From Panax quinquefolius (lineage: Eukaryota; Streptophyta; Magnoliopsida; Apiales; Araliaceae), in NCBI GenBank assembly GCA_020205615.1, contig CM035162.1:30606681-30670680 (forward strand): 64,000 bases of DNA. Direction: 5' to 3'. The position numbers and the translations under genes are program-made. The notes under the pieces are model-generated. The model was not told the origin of the DNA. It saw only the letters and a program-made list of their open reading frames with translations, and did no database searches. Shown here one piece after another: positions 11,201 through 22,984 of the stretch. Position 1 is the first letter of the stretch, and each line of letters begins with the position of its first letter.

Positions 11201-14200
11201 GCAGGTCTTTGTTCTGCTATTACTGGTTTTGAGTTTGACCAAGCAACATGTAACAAACTGGTGCAAAATTTAAAGGACTATGCCAGAAGTTTGGTGGAGA
11301 AAAAAGCAAGAGAGGAAGCTGGAAAAATTTTGATCGGGATGAAGGATAGGTAGGTCATGTGATGGTAGATTTATCAATTCTTTTGCCTTTTCCTTTTAAG
11401 TTGCTTATACTCTGGGAGCATTTTTAGGTTTGCAACAGTCTTTAACCATGACGATGATTCATTGCCAAGAGTTTGGACTGGAAATGAAGACATTAGGACA
11501 ATTACAAAAGATGCCCGTGCTGCGGTACTTGGCAAAGATACATATGAAGAAAATTTGTTTTGAAGGAGCATTATTTTTTACATTCTGATTGTGTTACTCT
11601 ATCATGTTACAGTCTTTGAAGCTTTTGGCCATTATGTCTGCAATACGTTTAGATGAGAAAGAAGATAATATAGAGACTATACTTTTCTCCTCTCTTGCCG
11701 ATGGAACAATTGCCATGGCTTCTTCTCGAGATAGGAACATGGAAGATTCTGGAGATCCTCTTGCCTCAAGCACATGGGTGAAGGTATCTGTCAATAGATG
11801 TAAACTGCTAATAGCCTTGTTTTATATGCGTCCAGTCCTCTCTTAACAAGCTTCAATAAATAGGTTCCTCCGGAGAACACTTTGATTACGCCTGTGCAAT
11901 GCAAGTCTTTGTGGAGACAGTTCAGAGCGGAAACCGAGTATACAGTCACTCAAGCTCTTTCAGCACAGGTACACCACTCCATCTGCTTCTCAATATTGTC
12001 ACTAATGTCACAGAACTGTGACTTTTCGAAATGAACGGAGTGCTGTATTTTGGGAGAAGGAAATAATCTCTTAGGTTACTGTATGAGTGATTTGTAGCTT
12101 CTCAAGTACAGTACATAGCATTTGAGAGGGGAGCTCAATCTTCACAGAAAGAAATATATCACTCCTATTTGGGAGGGAAGAGAGAATGAAGAAAGATAAG
12201 ATGGAAAAGAGGTGTGGGAAAGGGAAAGAGGGAAATCGGCTCTTTCAAAAGTTAGTCAGAATTAGTTTATCAGCAAACTATGGGGCTTTCCCGAGAGTCT
12301 TACGGACCTTGCAGAACCCTTGACATGAACTACTAAAACTTACCATCCAAGAGAAGCATTATAGCACCAATTTTCATGATAACATCTGTAAGTTTCTATA
12401 GAACCAAAATGGAATGATACACCAAATGCATGAGAAGACTCCTGGTAGGACCCTAATCACTGAAGCATATCCACGAATATATGGTCTTATCTCTGTCCTA
12501 CCTCATTAGTCTTCAATGTCCCATTGAGTTGGTGAGGTCCTTTTGTGGGGTGGGGTGGGGTGGGGTGGGGACGGGAATATGTGGCAAGCCTTGACAAAGT
12601 TTGGCTACAGATCTCTCTAAAAATAACATTTTTAAACATTTTCTATAAAATCCAACCGTATAGACAACTACAATTTTCAGGAGATTTTGTAATGTGAGAC
12701 CTTATTCAAAATTAGGAAAATTAGTGAATTTGTGCCATTAAAATTATACTGAACTTTCAATACATAGATCAAGGGGTTCCAATTCACAAAATTACATAAA
12801 AGATGACAGACCTTATTATTTCATGTTCTTATCATCTATACAATGTATTTTTGTAACAGATGTCTTTCAATGTATTTTTACCTTGATTCTGACATTTTTG
12901 CCATTATATAATGAAATTTGTTGCTTATGGTCCGCTCAATTTTAATATTTAGCTTTAGTTTAGTATATCATCAGGGATTTAAAAAGGTTGCTCATAGCTA
13001 CTTGCGTAATATTTTGCAGTTTTTGTTTTTTTAACAACCAAATTTCTTTGTCATGATTCTGATATTATTCAGGAGGCTTACAAGCAGAATAACAATTGGC
13101 TACCTCCACCTTGGGCTATTCTGGCAATGATTGTTCTTGGGTTTAATGAATTCATGCTCCTTTTAAGGTAATTATTTCGAAGGATAAGCTCGATTCTGTT
13201 CCTGATTTCCATTGCTTTTGCATTTCTCAATTTAATGATTTTATGTGTTGCTTTATTTTAATAATCTCGTGATTTATTGTTAATCTTTTGCTCCTAACAG
13301 GAATCCTCTTTATGTCATGGGTTTATTTGTTGCTTTTCTACTTTCGAAAGCTATATGGGCACAAATGGACGTTGCGTTGGACTTCCAAAATGGCACTGTG
13401 AGTAAAAAGATGTTTTAACACATTCTTCCTGTTAATTTTTCCTTATGATTTTGATTATTTTTCTTCCAATCATTTAGAAAACTATACTACGTTCAACCAA
13501 CATAGAATGTTCTACTTGGGTCATGGAATATAGAACTGGATACGTAAAAAGTTTTAGACTTGCGTATTTAGTGGCACTCTCATGTATTTGTTATTAATAC
13601 AACTGTCGTCTATGATTATGTAGTAATCTTACTTTTCAAGCTTTTATGCATCTATGGACTTGTTCTGCAAAGGTGAAATTCTACACTTGGTGTTTGCAGC
13701 CAAAGTGCGTATATTTGTTTCAGTAATTGATAATATTGGTTCCTTAAAAGCATCAGTGAAATAAAGAAAGAACATTAAATAATAGTCCAAGCCTCTCCTA
13801 ATAATCACATCAGCTGATGATTTACATATGTGATATATCTATTCAGCAAATATGGTAATGTTAATACATTTTAGCTTTATTGTCGTCTTGGAAAATTCCA
13901 TTTGATCGATTCTACTTTGTTTGCAGCTGCCTGGACTTCTTGCCCTCTCATCAAGGTTTTTACCCACTGTCATGAACTTACTTAGGCGACTTGCCGAAGA
14001 GGCCCAAGGGCATCCGACTCCCCAACCACAAAGACCTCCTCAGCCTCTTAGTTATCATCAGAGTTTTAGAAATGAAACACAGCAGCAGCCAAACTCAGTC
14101 TCGATTTCAACTGCAGATTCATCCAATGTTTCATCAGTTGAAAGTGGTAATGAATACTCGAGTCCTCAGCCGACGCGTAGGCGAGTTATTAGCGATGACA

Positions 14201-14232
14201 ACAACGCAGCAGTAGCAGAAACTTGTTTATGA
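1271..14232 (+). CDS. RHD3: RHD3/SEY1-type dynamin-like GTPase (atlastin class), ER-shaping
   Basis: Family role: GTP-driven homotypic fusion of ER tubules. Exons: 1271-1421, 4201-4267, 4577-4679, 4950-5020, 6153-6216, 6289-6354, 6460-6507, 6619-6681, 6787-6843, 7017-7175, 7263-7331, 7414-7505, 8954-9032, 10066-10231, 10829-10959, 11087-11349, 11428-11524, 11613-11783, 11864-11968, 13073-13167, 13301-13397, 13927-14232. They sum to 2520 nt, 839 aa, with all phases matching. The P-loop GPQSSGKST is at residues 46-54, G3 DLEG at 96-99 and G4 RDK at 170-172. A long helical stalk follows, then two membrane segments at about 688-706 and 708-727 ([10 protein letters not shown] begins the first), an amphipathic stretch from about 739 and a polar tail. 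The start is the first ATG and matches the family N-terminus. Intron 8 is GC-AG. Intron 13 carries a tandem duplication. RHD3 and its RL paralogues cannot be separated from this view. Confidence 0.96.
1665..1911. mobile_element. Stowaway-like MITE in intron 1
   Basis: The left end reads CCTTCGTTCCTAAAAGATTG and the right end is its inverse, finishing AACGAAGGGAG before TA. Between the arms is about 200 bases of AT-rich non-coding sequence. CTCCCT-type ends next to TA fit Tc1/mariner-derived Stowaway MITEs. The left tip is slightly disrupted. Confidence 0.75.
1927..1968 (+). repeat. G-run tract with G-quadruplex potential, intron 1
   Basis: At least six runs of four or five G separated by single T or A lie on the coding strand. 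They sit directly after the MITE that ends at 1911. Confidence 0.85.
3266..3482. mobile_element. Degenerate MITE in intron 1, family shared with 30359-30553
   Basis: The ends are imperfect inverted repeats: CTCCATTCCACAGACTCATT on the left, and TGTTTTTGTGGTGTGGAGGG on the right. The internal motif TATAAAATGACACAATGT is shared with the copy near 30430, which shows that the two belong to one family. Confidence 0.6.
3635..3892. repeat. Inverted-repeat block enclosing a GC-rich patch, intron 1
   Basis: AAAGAAATACAAC at 3635-3647 returns inverted at 3880-3892. Near the left arm GACTGAAG and CTTCAGTC form a short hairpin. The centre (about 3719-3800) is much richer in GC than the AT-rich intron around it and contains GCGGCCGC. 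Its origin is unknown: it could be a small foldback element, or host sequence picked up by one. Confidence 0.45.
5165..5240. repeat. AT dinucleotide microsatellite, intron 4
   Basis: An almost pure AT run of about 60 bases, preceded by a short ATAC-type variant. Confidence 0.95.
5530..5955 (-). mobile_element. Candidate short solo LTR in intron 4, minus orientation
   Basis: Read on the minus strand it starts TGTGAGGTC at 5955 and ends GGTCGTAACA at 5530, with TG and CA termini. Inside is a TATTTAAT-type core followed by a long CT-rich leader, a typical small plant LTR layout. I could not find a clean 5-bp target duplication, so the call is provisional. Confidence 0.45.
8120..8504 (+). mobile_element. 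Candidate short solo LTR (TRIM-like) in intron 12
   Basis: It begins TGTCAGG and ends CCTGACA, a perfect 7-bp terminal inverted repeat with TG and CA ends. Inside are a TATTTATA core near 8261 and a CT-rich stretch from about 8396 to 8480. The flanks (GCCTG and CTCTG) are not a convincing target duplication. Confidence 0.45.
9330..10067. repeat. 369-bp tandem duplication at the end of RHD3 intron 13
   Basis: Copy 1 is 9330-9698 and copy 2 is 9699-10067. Both begin AAGGAGATAGTTAGCATCC and differ at only about ten positions that I can see, for example GCACTTGCAT against GCACTTACAT. Copy 2 ends two bases into exon 14, so the exon 14 acceptor TTCAG is duplicated at 9692-9696. The exon sequence itself is not duplicated. 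Confidence 0.95.
12547..12575 (+). repeat. TGGGG repeat with G-quadruplex potential, intron 19
   Basis: Five consecutive GGGG runs with single-T spacers are followed by ACGGG, on the coding strand of the RHD3-like gene. Confidence 0.85.
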
Positions 14233-14351
14233 CATCTAAATTATTGTGCTTGTAAAATGTACACCAGTGTAGCTAGCTGGTTCATCGTGCAATAACACAC
14301 TTGATCAGGAGGACTAAACTAAGTAGTACAATAAGCCAGTATCTTCTGAAG

Positions 14352-14394
14352 AATAAAAGAGAGTATGCTTAAAGACTACAACACTAACAATAAA
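14352..14394 (+). terminator. Possible polyadenylation signals of the RHD3-like gene
   Basis: Two AATAAA hexamers at 14352-14357 and 14389-14394 lie 120-160 bases after the stop codon. A 22-base direct repeat around AAGTAAGAGGAGGATTGTTA occurs twice shortly after (about 14467-14520). The opposing gene stops at 14666. Confidence 0.4.
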
Positions 14395-14665
14395 ATTTTG
14401 AAATATTCTCTCCAGCATTACATAACTTTAATCCAAAATCCAGATGTTCATAGTTGTACCAAACATGAAGTAAGAGGAGGATTGTTATATCTACAATAAG
14501 TAAGAGGAGGATTGTTACAAAAGGGTTAATACCTATATAAAGTAACTACAATCGCAGTCTGCATACAACATTGGCATCCTTCCTTGACTTATACAGCATG
14601 GTCGCGCCCTATATCAGATTAAATGTTACTCGTAAACTCTCAGATGTAAGCACTCAGACTGAAAT

Positions 14666-17600
14666 TTATGACCACTGTTTGCTGCGTAATTTAGAAATGG
14701 TTAAATCCGCACCACCAAAGCCGTCCAATTTGGCCTTTGCTGAAGGGAACTCAGCCCTATTTGTCAAACTGTAACATCCATATATAAAAGAACAAGCACC
14801 AGAATGTTGTTGGTTAATCGAAAGGAGACAAATAGCCAGTAACATAAAGTGGAAAGCTGAAGAATGAAGTCAAGTGTCATTTCAATTAATAACTGCACTT
14901 TCTGGTGAGCACATGGTTTATAAATAGTTTATATTGAAAGAGAGTGAAGGATAATCATCGCATTTGACTTGAAGCATGTCAAAGAGATTATCTAGAGAGA
15001 ATGTGAACCGTCTGCAACACTCACTTTAAAATTTCGATTTTCACAAAATCCGATATATATTGTCAACGTGTAAAACTTTTGCAGCTGTATGGAGGAATAG
15101 ATGTAGTTCTTCCATAAAGAATACAGCATAGGGAGGAAAGGAATCAAGTAGACATGGGAAGAGCAGAGACATGTAAGCCATTAGTGTGTTTACAGTAAAT
15201 CCTAAGGATCGAGGAGGTTATTATCAATAGGCCCTTAAAGCACACTTGGAAACAATGAAATATTTTGATTGCGGAGAGAGGGATCACAACTCAACTGTAT
15301 GTCCCAAAGGGATAACCAATGTAAAGAAGGGCCATCTCACAAATTGGAACTCAAGATCATACCTGCTACGAAGAACAATGCACGGCATGCCTATTTGTTC
15401 AGCTCCAGAAACCCCAGATTGGCTTCCAGCTATAAGCACACAATTCGGAACAGGTACCTCTGCATATTCTGCAGCCGCACGTAGAGCTGTTACAATCTTC
15501 TGTAAGCTGCATGAGTTTCCAATATTAAATTATTATTGGGTTACCAGTAGCAATAAGGCCGTCCAAAATGACCACAATTTCTTTCACAAGAAAGGAAAAA
15601 AGAAGTTCCAAGGCCATGTTTGTTTGCAAGGATTATAATCAATCCATTGATTATAACTTAAAATAATCTCATGTTATGTTTGTTTTTTCCAGGATTAATG
15701 AAAGGATTGGATTAAAAAATTATCGTTTGAACTATTATAAATTTACCAATAATAGCATATTTTAAGCTATAATTTTAAGCTACAATAACAAAATTTTAGA
15801 CAACATAATAAATAAAAATCTAATGATAAATTTTTTATTTTATTTTTATTATTATTATTTTATAAACTCAATATGTGACAGTGTTAATAAAATGGAATCT
15901 AAACTAAAAGGGTATATATATATATAACTGGTCTTTTTTTTACGACAATAAACAACTCAAAATGCTAAAATGTGTAAAATTACTTTAATAAAGGTGCAAA
16001 GATCTTGAAGTTGAATTCAAAATTGCTTAAACTTATTATTAAATCCGAGGACACTGTTTTTTTTTAATGCGTAATTTAATATTTTTACAAGTTAAGTTTC
16101 AATAATTCATTTCACCAGTCAAATAGTTACAGATAAATTAATACATTAATGCGAAAATAAATTTAAATTGTCAACATTTTGGATGATTGCTTGTTTTTTA
16201 GAAGTTGCTTCGGGCTGGCCACCTATGACATAGTTTACTGAGATCGTAGACTATAAACGGATAGAATAGGATATTAAAGTCATTTTAAAAGAAGAGTGAG
16301 GTTAATTTTGTCTAAAAAAATTTAGTCATGGTAGGTATTATAATACCAGGTAGAACATAGTATTAAATAATCCCTCATCTTAAGCTATTTTATAATCTCA
16401 GGACTAATAGTCCCAAGCTCAAATTTTTTTAAAAAACAAGACACTTGGGATTAATAGTCCTATCCCAAGTGTAATCCTTGTAAACAAACATATCCCAGAT
16501 GTATTAAAAGAACAAACTAAAGTCATAAGTGTAACGATTATGTGTGTTGTTAATTGTTTTGAAGCAAAATATGAACAAGAACTAAGAGTGTTAGCCATAC
16601 ATTGTCACACACTGCTCTAAATGATTGGCTTCATGCACACACTTCTTTGAGAACTTTGCTCAAGACACGGGTATTCTTAAAAACAATAAAAAGAAAAAGT
16701 CAATTCTTTTCATCTTGACAGGCCTAATTTATTCAAGAATTGGTGACTAATTGCTTGCTTCAAAATTCGAGTAAAAATTTTAACAAAATTATTTTCTTAA
16801 GAATATATAATGCTAGTTGGCCTATTTGACCATGCAGACTCTTAAAATGGAAAGGGAAAGAGGAAAATCACCTTTCACTCGAGCTAGTATCAATGTCAAC
16901 ACTCAGCTTCAGCATGGATGCAACTTCCTTCGCAATTCTTTGTTTTTCAGCAAGAGCTGACCCGCAAAGTAAGAATAGAGTCCTTCATCAACAGAGTTCC
17001 TGGACTAAAGTATATATAGAATTGAACATACATGTGCAAATCAACTTAGGAAAGGTAATCTACCTGCTTTTCTTGCTTCCTTGGCTAACAGCTCATCTAA
17101 GCTGTTAGATACTCCTTCACCAAGAACAAGTTGGCCATAAAAACTCTGCTCTGCCTCCTCATTCCCAACAATCTTTATCTTTGACACAATATCATTTCCG
17201 AGCTTTTCGATGATGGACCTATTTTTTATATTTTTTTTAACAACACTAGAAGTTTCAAAATGATTTCATCCTATTCTAGAAGCATGATGCAGTAAAACCA
17301 GATCCATCCAAACCCAAATGTGTTAATTCATAAATTATTTACCCTATCAATAATTTATTATACCCTTTCTTTTGATTGTGCTTTAGCATTTAAATTATAT
17401 TCATGCTCAAAGATGATATCCTCATTTGACTTTCACCCACCTTATAAGAAAATATGAGAAATGTGTTAAAATTTTATAAATTTCCAAGACTACCCTCAAT
17501 TGGACCCCACCACATATTTCTCTTTTTTTCCAAAACAAGGGTAATAAGGTAATTTTATACCAAGTTAACAACTAAGGTCACAAGGATTTGGGGCATTCTT

Positions 17601-20600
17601 TTAGGAAATGGGGATAACAAATTTGGGATGGAGTGTCCAAATATAGATCCAGCTCAAAAGACCACATTTCCCAGTTATGAAGTTTTGCGGGTGATGCTAC
17701 TGAGTTTCTGTTTATTGTATTTAGGTTATCAAGGTTCCAAAGATAAATGCTAAAATGGTAATTTATCAACTTAGATAACTATATTGAGGTAATAGGAAGC
17801 CACATAACAGCCAAAATACTAATTTGCTGAACAGACCTGGCAATTTTATCCCCAATTTTACTATAGGCTGTCAGGATGACCACTGAAATCCCTTCTTTAT
17901 GTGCATCATTAATGAAACTGCAAATCAAGGGCAAAAATATAGATTCAATAGTAAGGGCAAAAATATATGATGATGATAAGATTGCCAAACAATAGTAAGT
18001 GAAATTAAAATATAATAAGAAAAAGGAATTAAATTCAGGATGAAAAAAAATCTATTTGGGACAAAGTGGAAAATTAAGTTACTCCACAGTTAACTGACAG
18101 TATATTGATGAATCTGAATTTAAGGTTTTAGCAGAGGGAAGGAGAGCCTTATTATTTGGAAATGTGGAATCCTAGTTGTTGTGTGGGACATGTGTACAAA
18201 ACTGGTTTTTACCTCTCCCTGGTCTCACGCGTGTTTGAGTGGAGTGACCTTATTTGATTGCCAAGGAAATTGCGAAGTATTTTGATAGTAGAGCAATCAT
18301 TTTGGATTTCCATTTTCTCTAAACTTACCTAGAGACCAGTTTATCCTCTGACACTATCATTCATTTTCTTCTTCTTAATAAATACTTCTTTATAACAGTA
18401 AAAGAAAATTTAAAAATAACAGAACAGAACACCAATCTAATATCTGTTACAGAACAAAGAAGAAACCATATGCTACCCAAATTATTGACTAGTAAAGAAA
18501 GGCAACTATGCTTACCTTCAGATAATTTATATCTGAGCTTAAATTCTGAAAGAGATAAGGTAATTAAGAAGAATGCAAAACTTCACATCTTATGAGAGAA
18601 ACTTAGTTAAGCTGAATCCAAGCACTCACTCTTCAGCACCAGGTCTTAAAGGTAAACTCTTTGACATCACAAGATCATCCAGAGCGATTTTCTGCCAACA
18701 TATCCCTGTTAATTAAATACATTCCACTAGAAAATTTTGTGCATTTTAATTCTTGAAATGTAGGCAGGCCAAGCTTGTGGTCATCTAACTAATAAAATGC
18801 CAAACAATTCTCAACAAGCTTAATAATTTAAGAAAGGCACACAAAATGAGATCATAACTGGAATTTGCAAAGCTGCGTTGAAAATAAAAAATGTACAGCA
18901 ACAATAAAACAAAAGGCAGATGATACAGATCATAGTTGAGAACGTATTTTGCAAATTGAAGCGTCGACAGTGTAGTTTCTTACTGGTTTACAAGATTGCT
19001 AGTACAACTTTCCATTATATGACATTTGTGTGGAAATGTAGTGAACAACCTACTTTTGATGGATCTTCTGGTTGCCTTTTATATTTTTGGTGATGATTAT
19101 GGCTGCATGTTCTGCTAAAATATAGGCTACTGAGTTTAACTCTTACTAAGAAATTCAGTATTTAATTTCTTATTTGGTCATATCATTTAGCTGATAATCA
19201 GTAAGATAGGATGAAGTTCTTTACAATAGCAATCATTAGAGAATGAACCCAAAAAATAGATAGGAGGGGAGCCTCAGGCAGGGGGCTGTTGAGATCCGGT
19301 ATCATGCTTTATTATCAATTATACCTTTTCACGCAGAACATTTCTCATGAATGTTTCCTTCTCACTTGTCGGCAAAGAAGTAGGCCAGCCAATCTGAAAG
19401 GAGGATTAATAAATAAAAGTGAAAATAAATACTATGAGATGATCTCCAGAAATGTATATATCATTTTTGAATTTTACGTGAAAAAGGATATCATGAACTC
19501 ACCCTGTTAAAATACAAGATCAGCATCCTTTCCTCAACACCAGCACTCTTCCTAGATAGAAAAATAAACATAAAAAACTTTACAACAAGCAGTAATGCTC
19601 AAGGGAAGTACGTATACAAGAATTCTAGAGGAGTTAGTAGTTAAAATTATGAGATGAGAAAAGGAAGGATTGTAATTGGAAAGGCAGGAAATTTCACTCA
19701 TGTGGGACTCGAACAGCTTGTATTTACTTAGACAACTTGATTGAGTCTTTATGTTTGTAAGAAATGGAATCATTTAAATTTGAAATTTTAGGTTTTGACT
19801 CAGAAGCTTCTTTCTTTCTTTTTCAAATTTTTCCTAACAAACAAAAAATGAGTAACTAAAGCTCAAGAAACCACTTGTTTTGTGCAGAGAGAATATCTGT
19901 TCAAGGTGGGGTTACCTGAAATTCAAGAACTTGCATTTTTACAACTTTCAATAGCTGTTTATTAATAAAATTCATACCTTACAAGATCTGTATAGATCGG
20001 TTTTGTCCAATTTGCACAGTCCAGACCAAGCTTTCGAAATGCTAACAATAGAAACCATGTCAAATAATAAAACCATGTACTTGCTTAGTGATTTATAAAA
20101 TTTTGATAAATTAACCCTTGTGAGATCCATAAGTTAATTTACTACACATGTCGCACCTAAGTTGAAGGCTTCACGATTTCCCAAGCCATATATATCCATT
20201 AGGACCCTGAATAACAAAAAAAAACGCATTTCAAAAAGTGCAATGGTGCCATGCACCAAGTAAAAAAAATGGCACCAAGGTCTACATTAAATAAAAACCG
20301 AACTAGGTGAGAAAAGAAAAAGAATAAAAAACAGAACATATTTTGGCCTCATGCCTGTTTAATGTTTGGTTCCCAATTTCACCATATTTTATGTGACAAT
20401 TGAAGCTTTATAAATTATGGGGTATATAAGTATCCAATAATTAGCAAATCAAATTTTTCTGTGTAAGACATGCAGGAGTTAGAATGAAGCATATGCAAGA
20501 CCAATAGTTTGAGCAGTGTTTTTCAATTGCTAAAATGCACCACTAAACATGCAAAAAGCACAAAAGAAATTTAAAAAAGTGAAAGACAGCATATATTTAG

Positions 20601-21581
20601 AAGTAATAGAATTATTTTTTTTGAGACCCTAAACAATTACAATTCAATTACAGGGATACATTTCATACTACAGTAACCTGGGGAAGGGGCCAGGAGGGGT
20701 TGAATTATATTTTTTTTTCTGAGTCTACTAGGCTATCATCACCTTTCGTCTTAGAAGTAATAGAATTTAGTTCTCCCTATGGATGCAAAAAATCTTTTCA
20801 ATACAAGTTAGGTAATGTTTGATGTTTAGGTCCTGTTCTAGGAGCTAAAAACATCGATCATACCTATATAATAGGCTGTATCTATAACAGTAATTTAAAC
20901 TATTTTTGATACTTAAAAAAAGGAAAGGAAAGATGAATTTCTAATGAAACTAATCTGATTAGACATACTTGGGGGAAAAAAAATTGAAGTATATAATGCT
21001 TTGGTATAACTAAACAAAAATCTTCAACATTTCATTTCCTTTTTCATTTCTTTTTCTTTCCGTCTATCTTTTCAAGTTCCAAACAAATCCTTAAAAAGAA
21101 AGGCAAATATATTCATTTCAAATCCTTAAACCAAATTCAGCTAAGATTCCAAAGACACAATCAATGCATCAAACTACAGTCTACTTAACCAATATGAGCA
21201 GTAAACAACATAACTATGACAGATTATAAAATACATTACAGCAATTAATATAGCATCAAAATCCCATCTTTATATATGGATTCTTCAAGCAGGTAAAATA
21301 TAAATATGTAGTTTAATACATATAAGAAAAGAATCATATTACCCATCAACTTCAATAAGAACAGCAAGTTCTTGAGATGGGTTCTGGCTAGAAGAGCTGG
21401 AGAGTGCAGTGAACCGATTGAACTGCAAATTTTTTCCCTCAAAACAGAGTTTACTACGGAAAATTGGGGAAAATGGAGAGAGAAAATGGAAACGTTTTCT
21501 GGGAATTTTGTAGAACTTGTTGTGGGTGATGATGGTGGGAAATCCAAGTGTGCTTAGAGTTGGACATGAAGCGCTTTTCAT
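14666..21581 (-). CDS. HAD-superfamily (CbbY-like) protein, probably plastid-targeted
   Basis: Exons in transcript order: 21581-21343, 20206-20157, 20041-19978, 19551-19503, 19393-19325, 18691-18630, 17917-17837, 17218-17064, 16956-16872, 15506-15363, 14768-14666. They total 1101 nt, 366 aa, all in phase. The ATG at 21581 is the first in frame after an upstream stop. Residues 1-65 are rich in Ser, Arg and Lys with few acidic residues, as in a chloroplast transit peptide. Motif I reads IEVDGVLMD (76-84), so Glu77 stands where HAD enzymes have the nucleophilic Asp, while Asp79 is kept. Motif II is LTA with Thr194. The late AGSQSG loop suits the Mg-binding region. From memory it resembles the Arabidopsis At3g10970-type HAD protein. 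No substrate can be assigned. It converges with the RHD3-like gene. Confidence 0.93.
15613..16496. mobile_element. TIR element in an intron of the HAD-like gene
   Basis: The left end GGCCATGTTTGTTTGCAAGG is mirrored at the right end, where the inverse reads GGGATATGTTTGTTTACAAG. The similarity continues for about 24 bases. The 0.9-kb interior is AT-rich without a visible transposase. Superfamily is uncertain (hAT-like or PIF-like), and I saw no clear target duplication. Confidence 0.5.
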
Positions 21582-21750
21582 GGCTGGGCTGCTGACTCTA
21601 TTTGGTATTTGCAATGACTAATAGACCGCACTTTTAATATCCACGGCTGCATTTGAGGGGTGGGCATTGGTCGGGCCGGTTCGGGTGGAGATTTTCATGG
21701 TCGAATTTTTTAACTCTAATTTTAACCAAATTTAAAATATATATATACAT
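21582..21750. other. Promoter-side region of the HAD-like gene
   Basis: This is the sequence upstream of the minus-strand start codon. It holds a moderately GC-rich patch (21640-21700) and no clear TATA element at a usual distance. The left arm of a MITE begins at 21751, so the usable promoter may be short or lie across the element. Confidence 0.4.
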
Positions 21751-21974
21751 AGCAAGGATCAAGAATATTCTTTTTTAAATAACATTCATTCTTAAATAAT
21801 ACTCTTTTATTAAAATTACGTCGTTTTGAAGTGGTCGCGAGTGGTATTTTTGTAAATAAAAAGAAAACAAGTAGGGCTACTCTCTTTTAAATCACTACAA
21901 AACAACGTATTTTTAATAAAATAGTGTTATTTAAGGAAGAATGTTATTTAAGAAGAATGCTCTTGATCATTGCT
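21751..21974. mobile_element. Foldback MITE with about 83-bp arms
   Basis: The left arm AGCAAGGATCAAGAATATTC is mirrored by the right arm, whose inverse starts AGCAATGATCAAGAGCATTC. The similarity runs on through matched AAATAACATTC and TTTTATTAAAA segments. The arms make up most of the element and leave a loop of about 60 bases. It lies about 170 bases upstream of the HAD-like start codon. Confidence 0.85.
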
Positions 21975-22833
21975 CTATATATATATATAATTTTCTTAAG
22001 TAAAATTTTAATATAATAAAAAGGGGGAAATGTATATCATAGCTGTAGTATATAGTTGACGACTGGGCTATAGCGACGGTAGCCCTAATAAATATATTAA
22101 GAAATAGATTTATAGTTTTTTGGAACTCTTATATTTTTTAATAAAGTTAAAATATTTATATACACAATAATTTAAACTAGGAAATTAAATGTTGATATCA
22201 AGAATATAAAACCACAACTAAAATTTCGTCACTGCCGGGTTTGTCCGGATTTAGTTCGGGTCTTGTCAGGGTCATATAACTCTGCCTCCCTCTTTCGGTT
22301 TTGGTGCTGCTTCTCTTCCCCAAAACCTCTAGTTAGCAACAAAGTTCGATCTCTTCCCCTCTGCAATTGAGACAGAATTGAAAATAAAGCTTCTCAATTT
22401 ATGCTTTTCAGAAAGTATAAGGAATCCCCATATAATTTTGTTCCTTTTATATGCTTCAGTTGAGTTCTATCTAACAAAATTCTCAATTTTGATTCTCAAT
22501 TACAGTGATTTGTTATTTTTCAAAACTTAATCTTAACTTCTAAATTATGGTTTCTGTAAAAAAGGATTACCCTCCATTACAATTTACTATGGAAACTATA
22601 AATTATAGTATGTTGCAGGTTACGTGATTGATAAAATGCTAATATGAAGAGAAACATATAACCTCCATTACAGACATTTAGTTGTTTTGATTTATTTCTC
22701 ATAATAATTACTGTTCTTTTCACCTTGAATTCCATATTAATTTATAATTGGTGCATACGGAGAATGATAATTACAAGTAGGTTGCACATCAATACCTATC
22801 TAATTCAATGATTGTTAGTGTATTCATCATGGA

Positions 22834-22984
22834 AATTGTTAAATCCACAACAAAAAATGTTATTTCCACAACAAAAGTATCACTATAAATCCTATTGCTA
22901 TAGCAACGGTTTTACCGTCGCAGTAGATACATTTACAGTACTTTTGTTGTGGAAATAACAAAAAGTGTTGTGTATTTAACAATT
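22834..22984. mobile_element. 151-bp foldback MITE
   Basis: Arms of about 46 bases are inverted copies: AATTGTTAAATCCACAACAA on the left, TTGTGTATTTAACAATT on the right, with TTATTTCCACAACAAAAGTA present in both. The loop holds a second small inverted pair, AACGGT and ACCGTC. The motif CTATAGCGACGGTAGCCC near 22070 resembles the loop and may be a fragment of the same family. Confidence 0.8.

Noticed and set aside
15246..15638. 130-codon plus-strand open frame
   Set aside because: It lies antisense over a real exon (15506-15363) of the HAD-like gene, whose frame is supported by splice phases and family motifs.
21339..21614. Longer first exon of the HAD-like gene starting at 21614
   Set aside because: That start is TTG. 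The first ATG in the frame is at 21581 and an in-frame stop lies just upstream of 21614.
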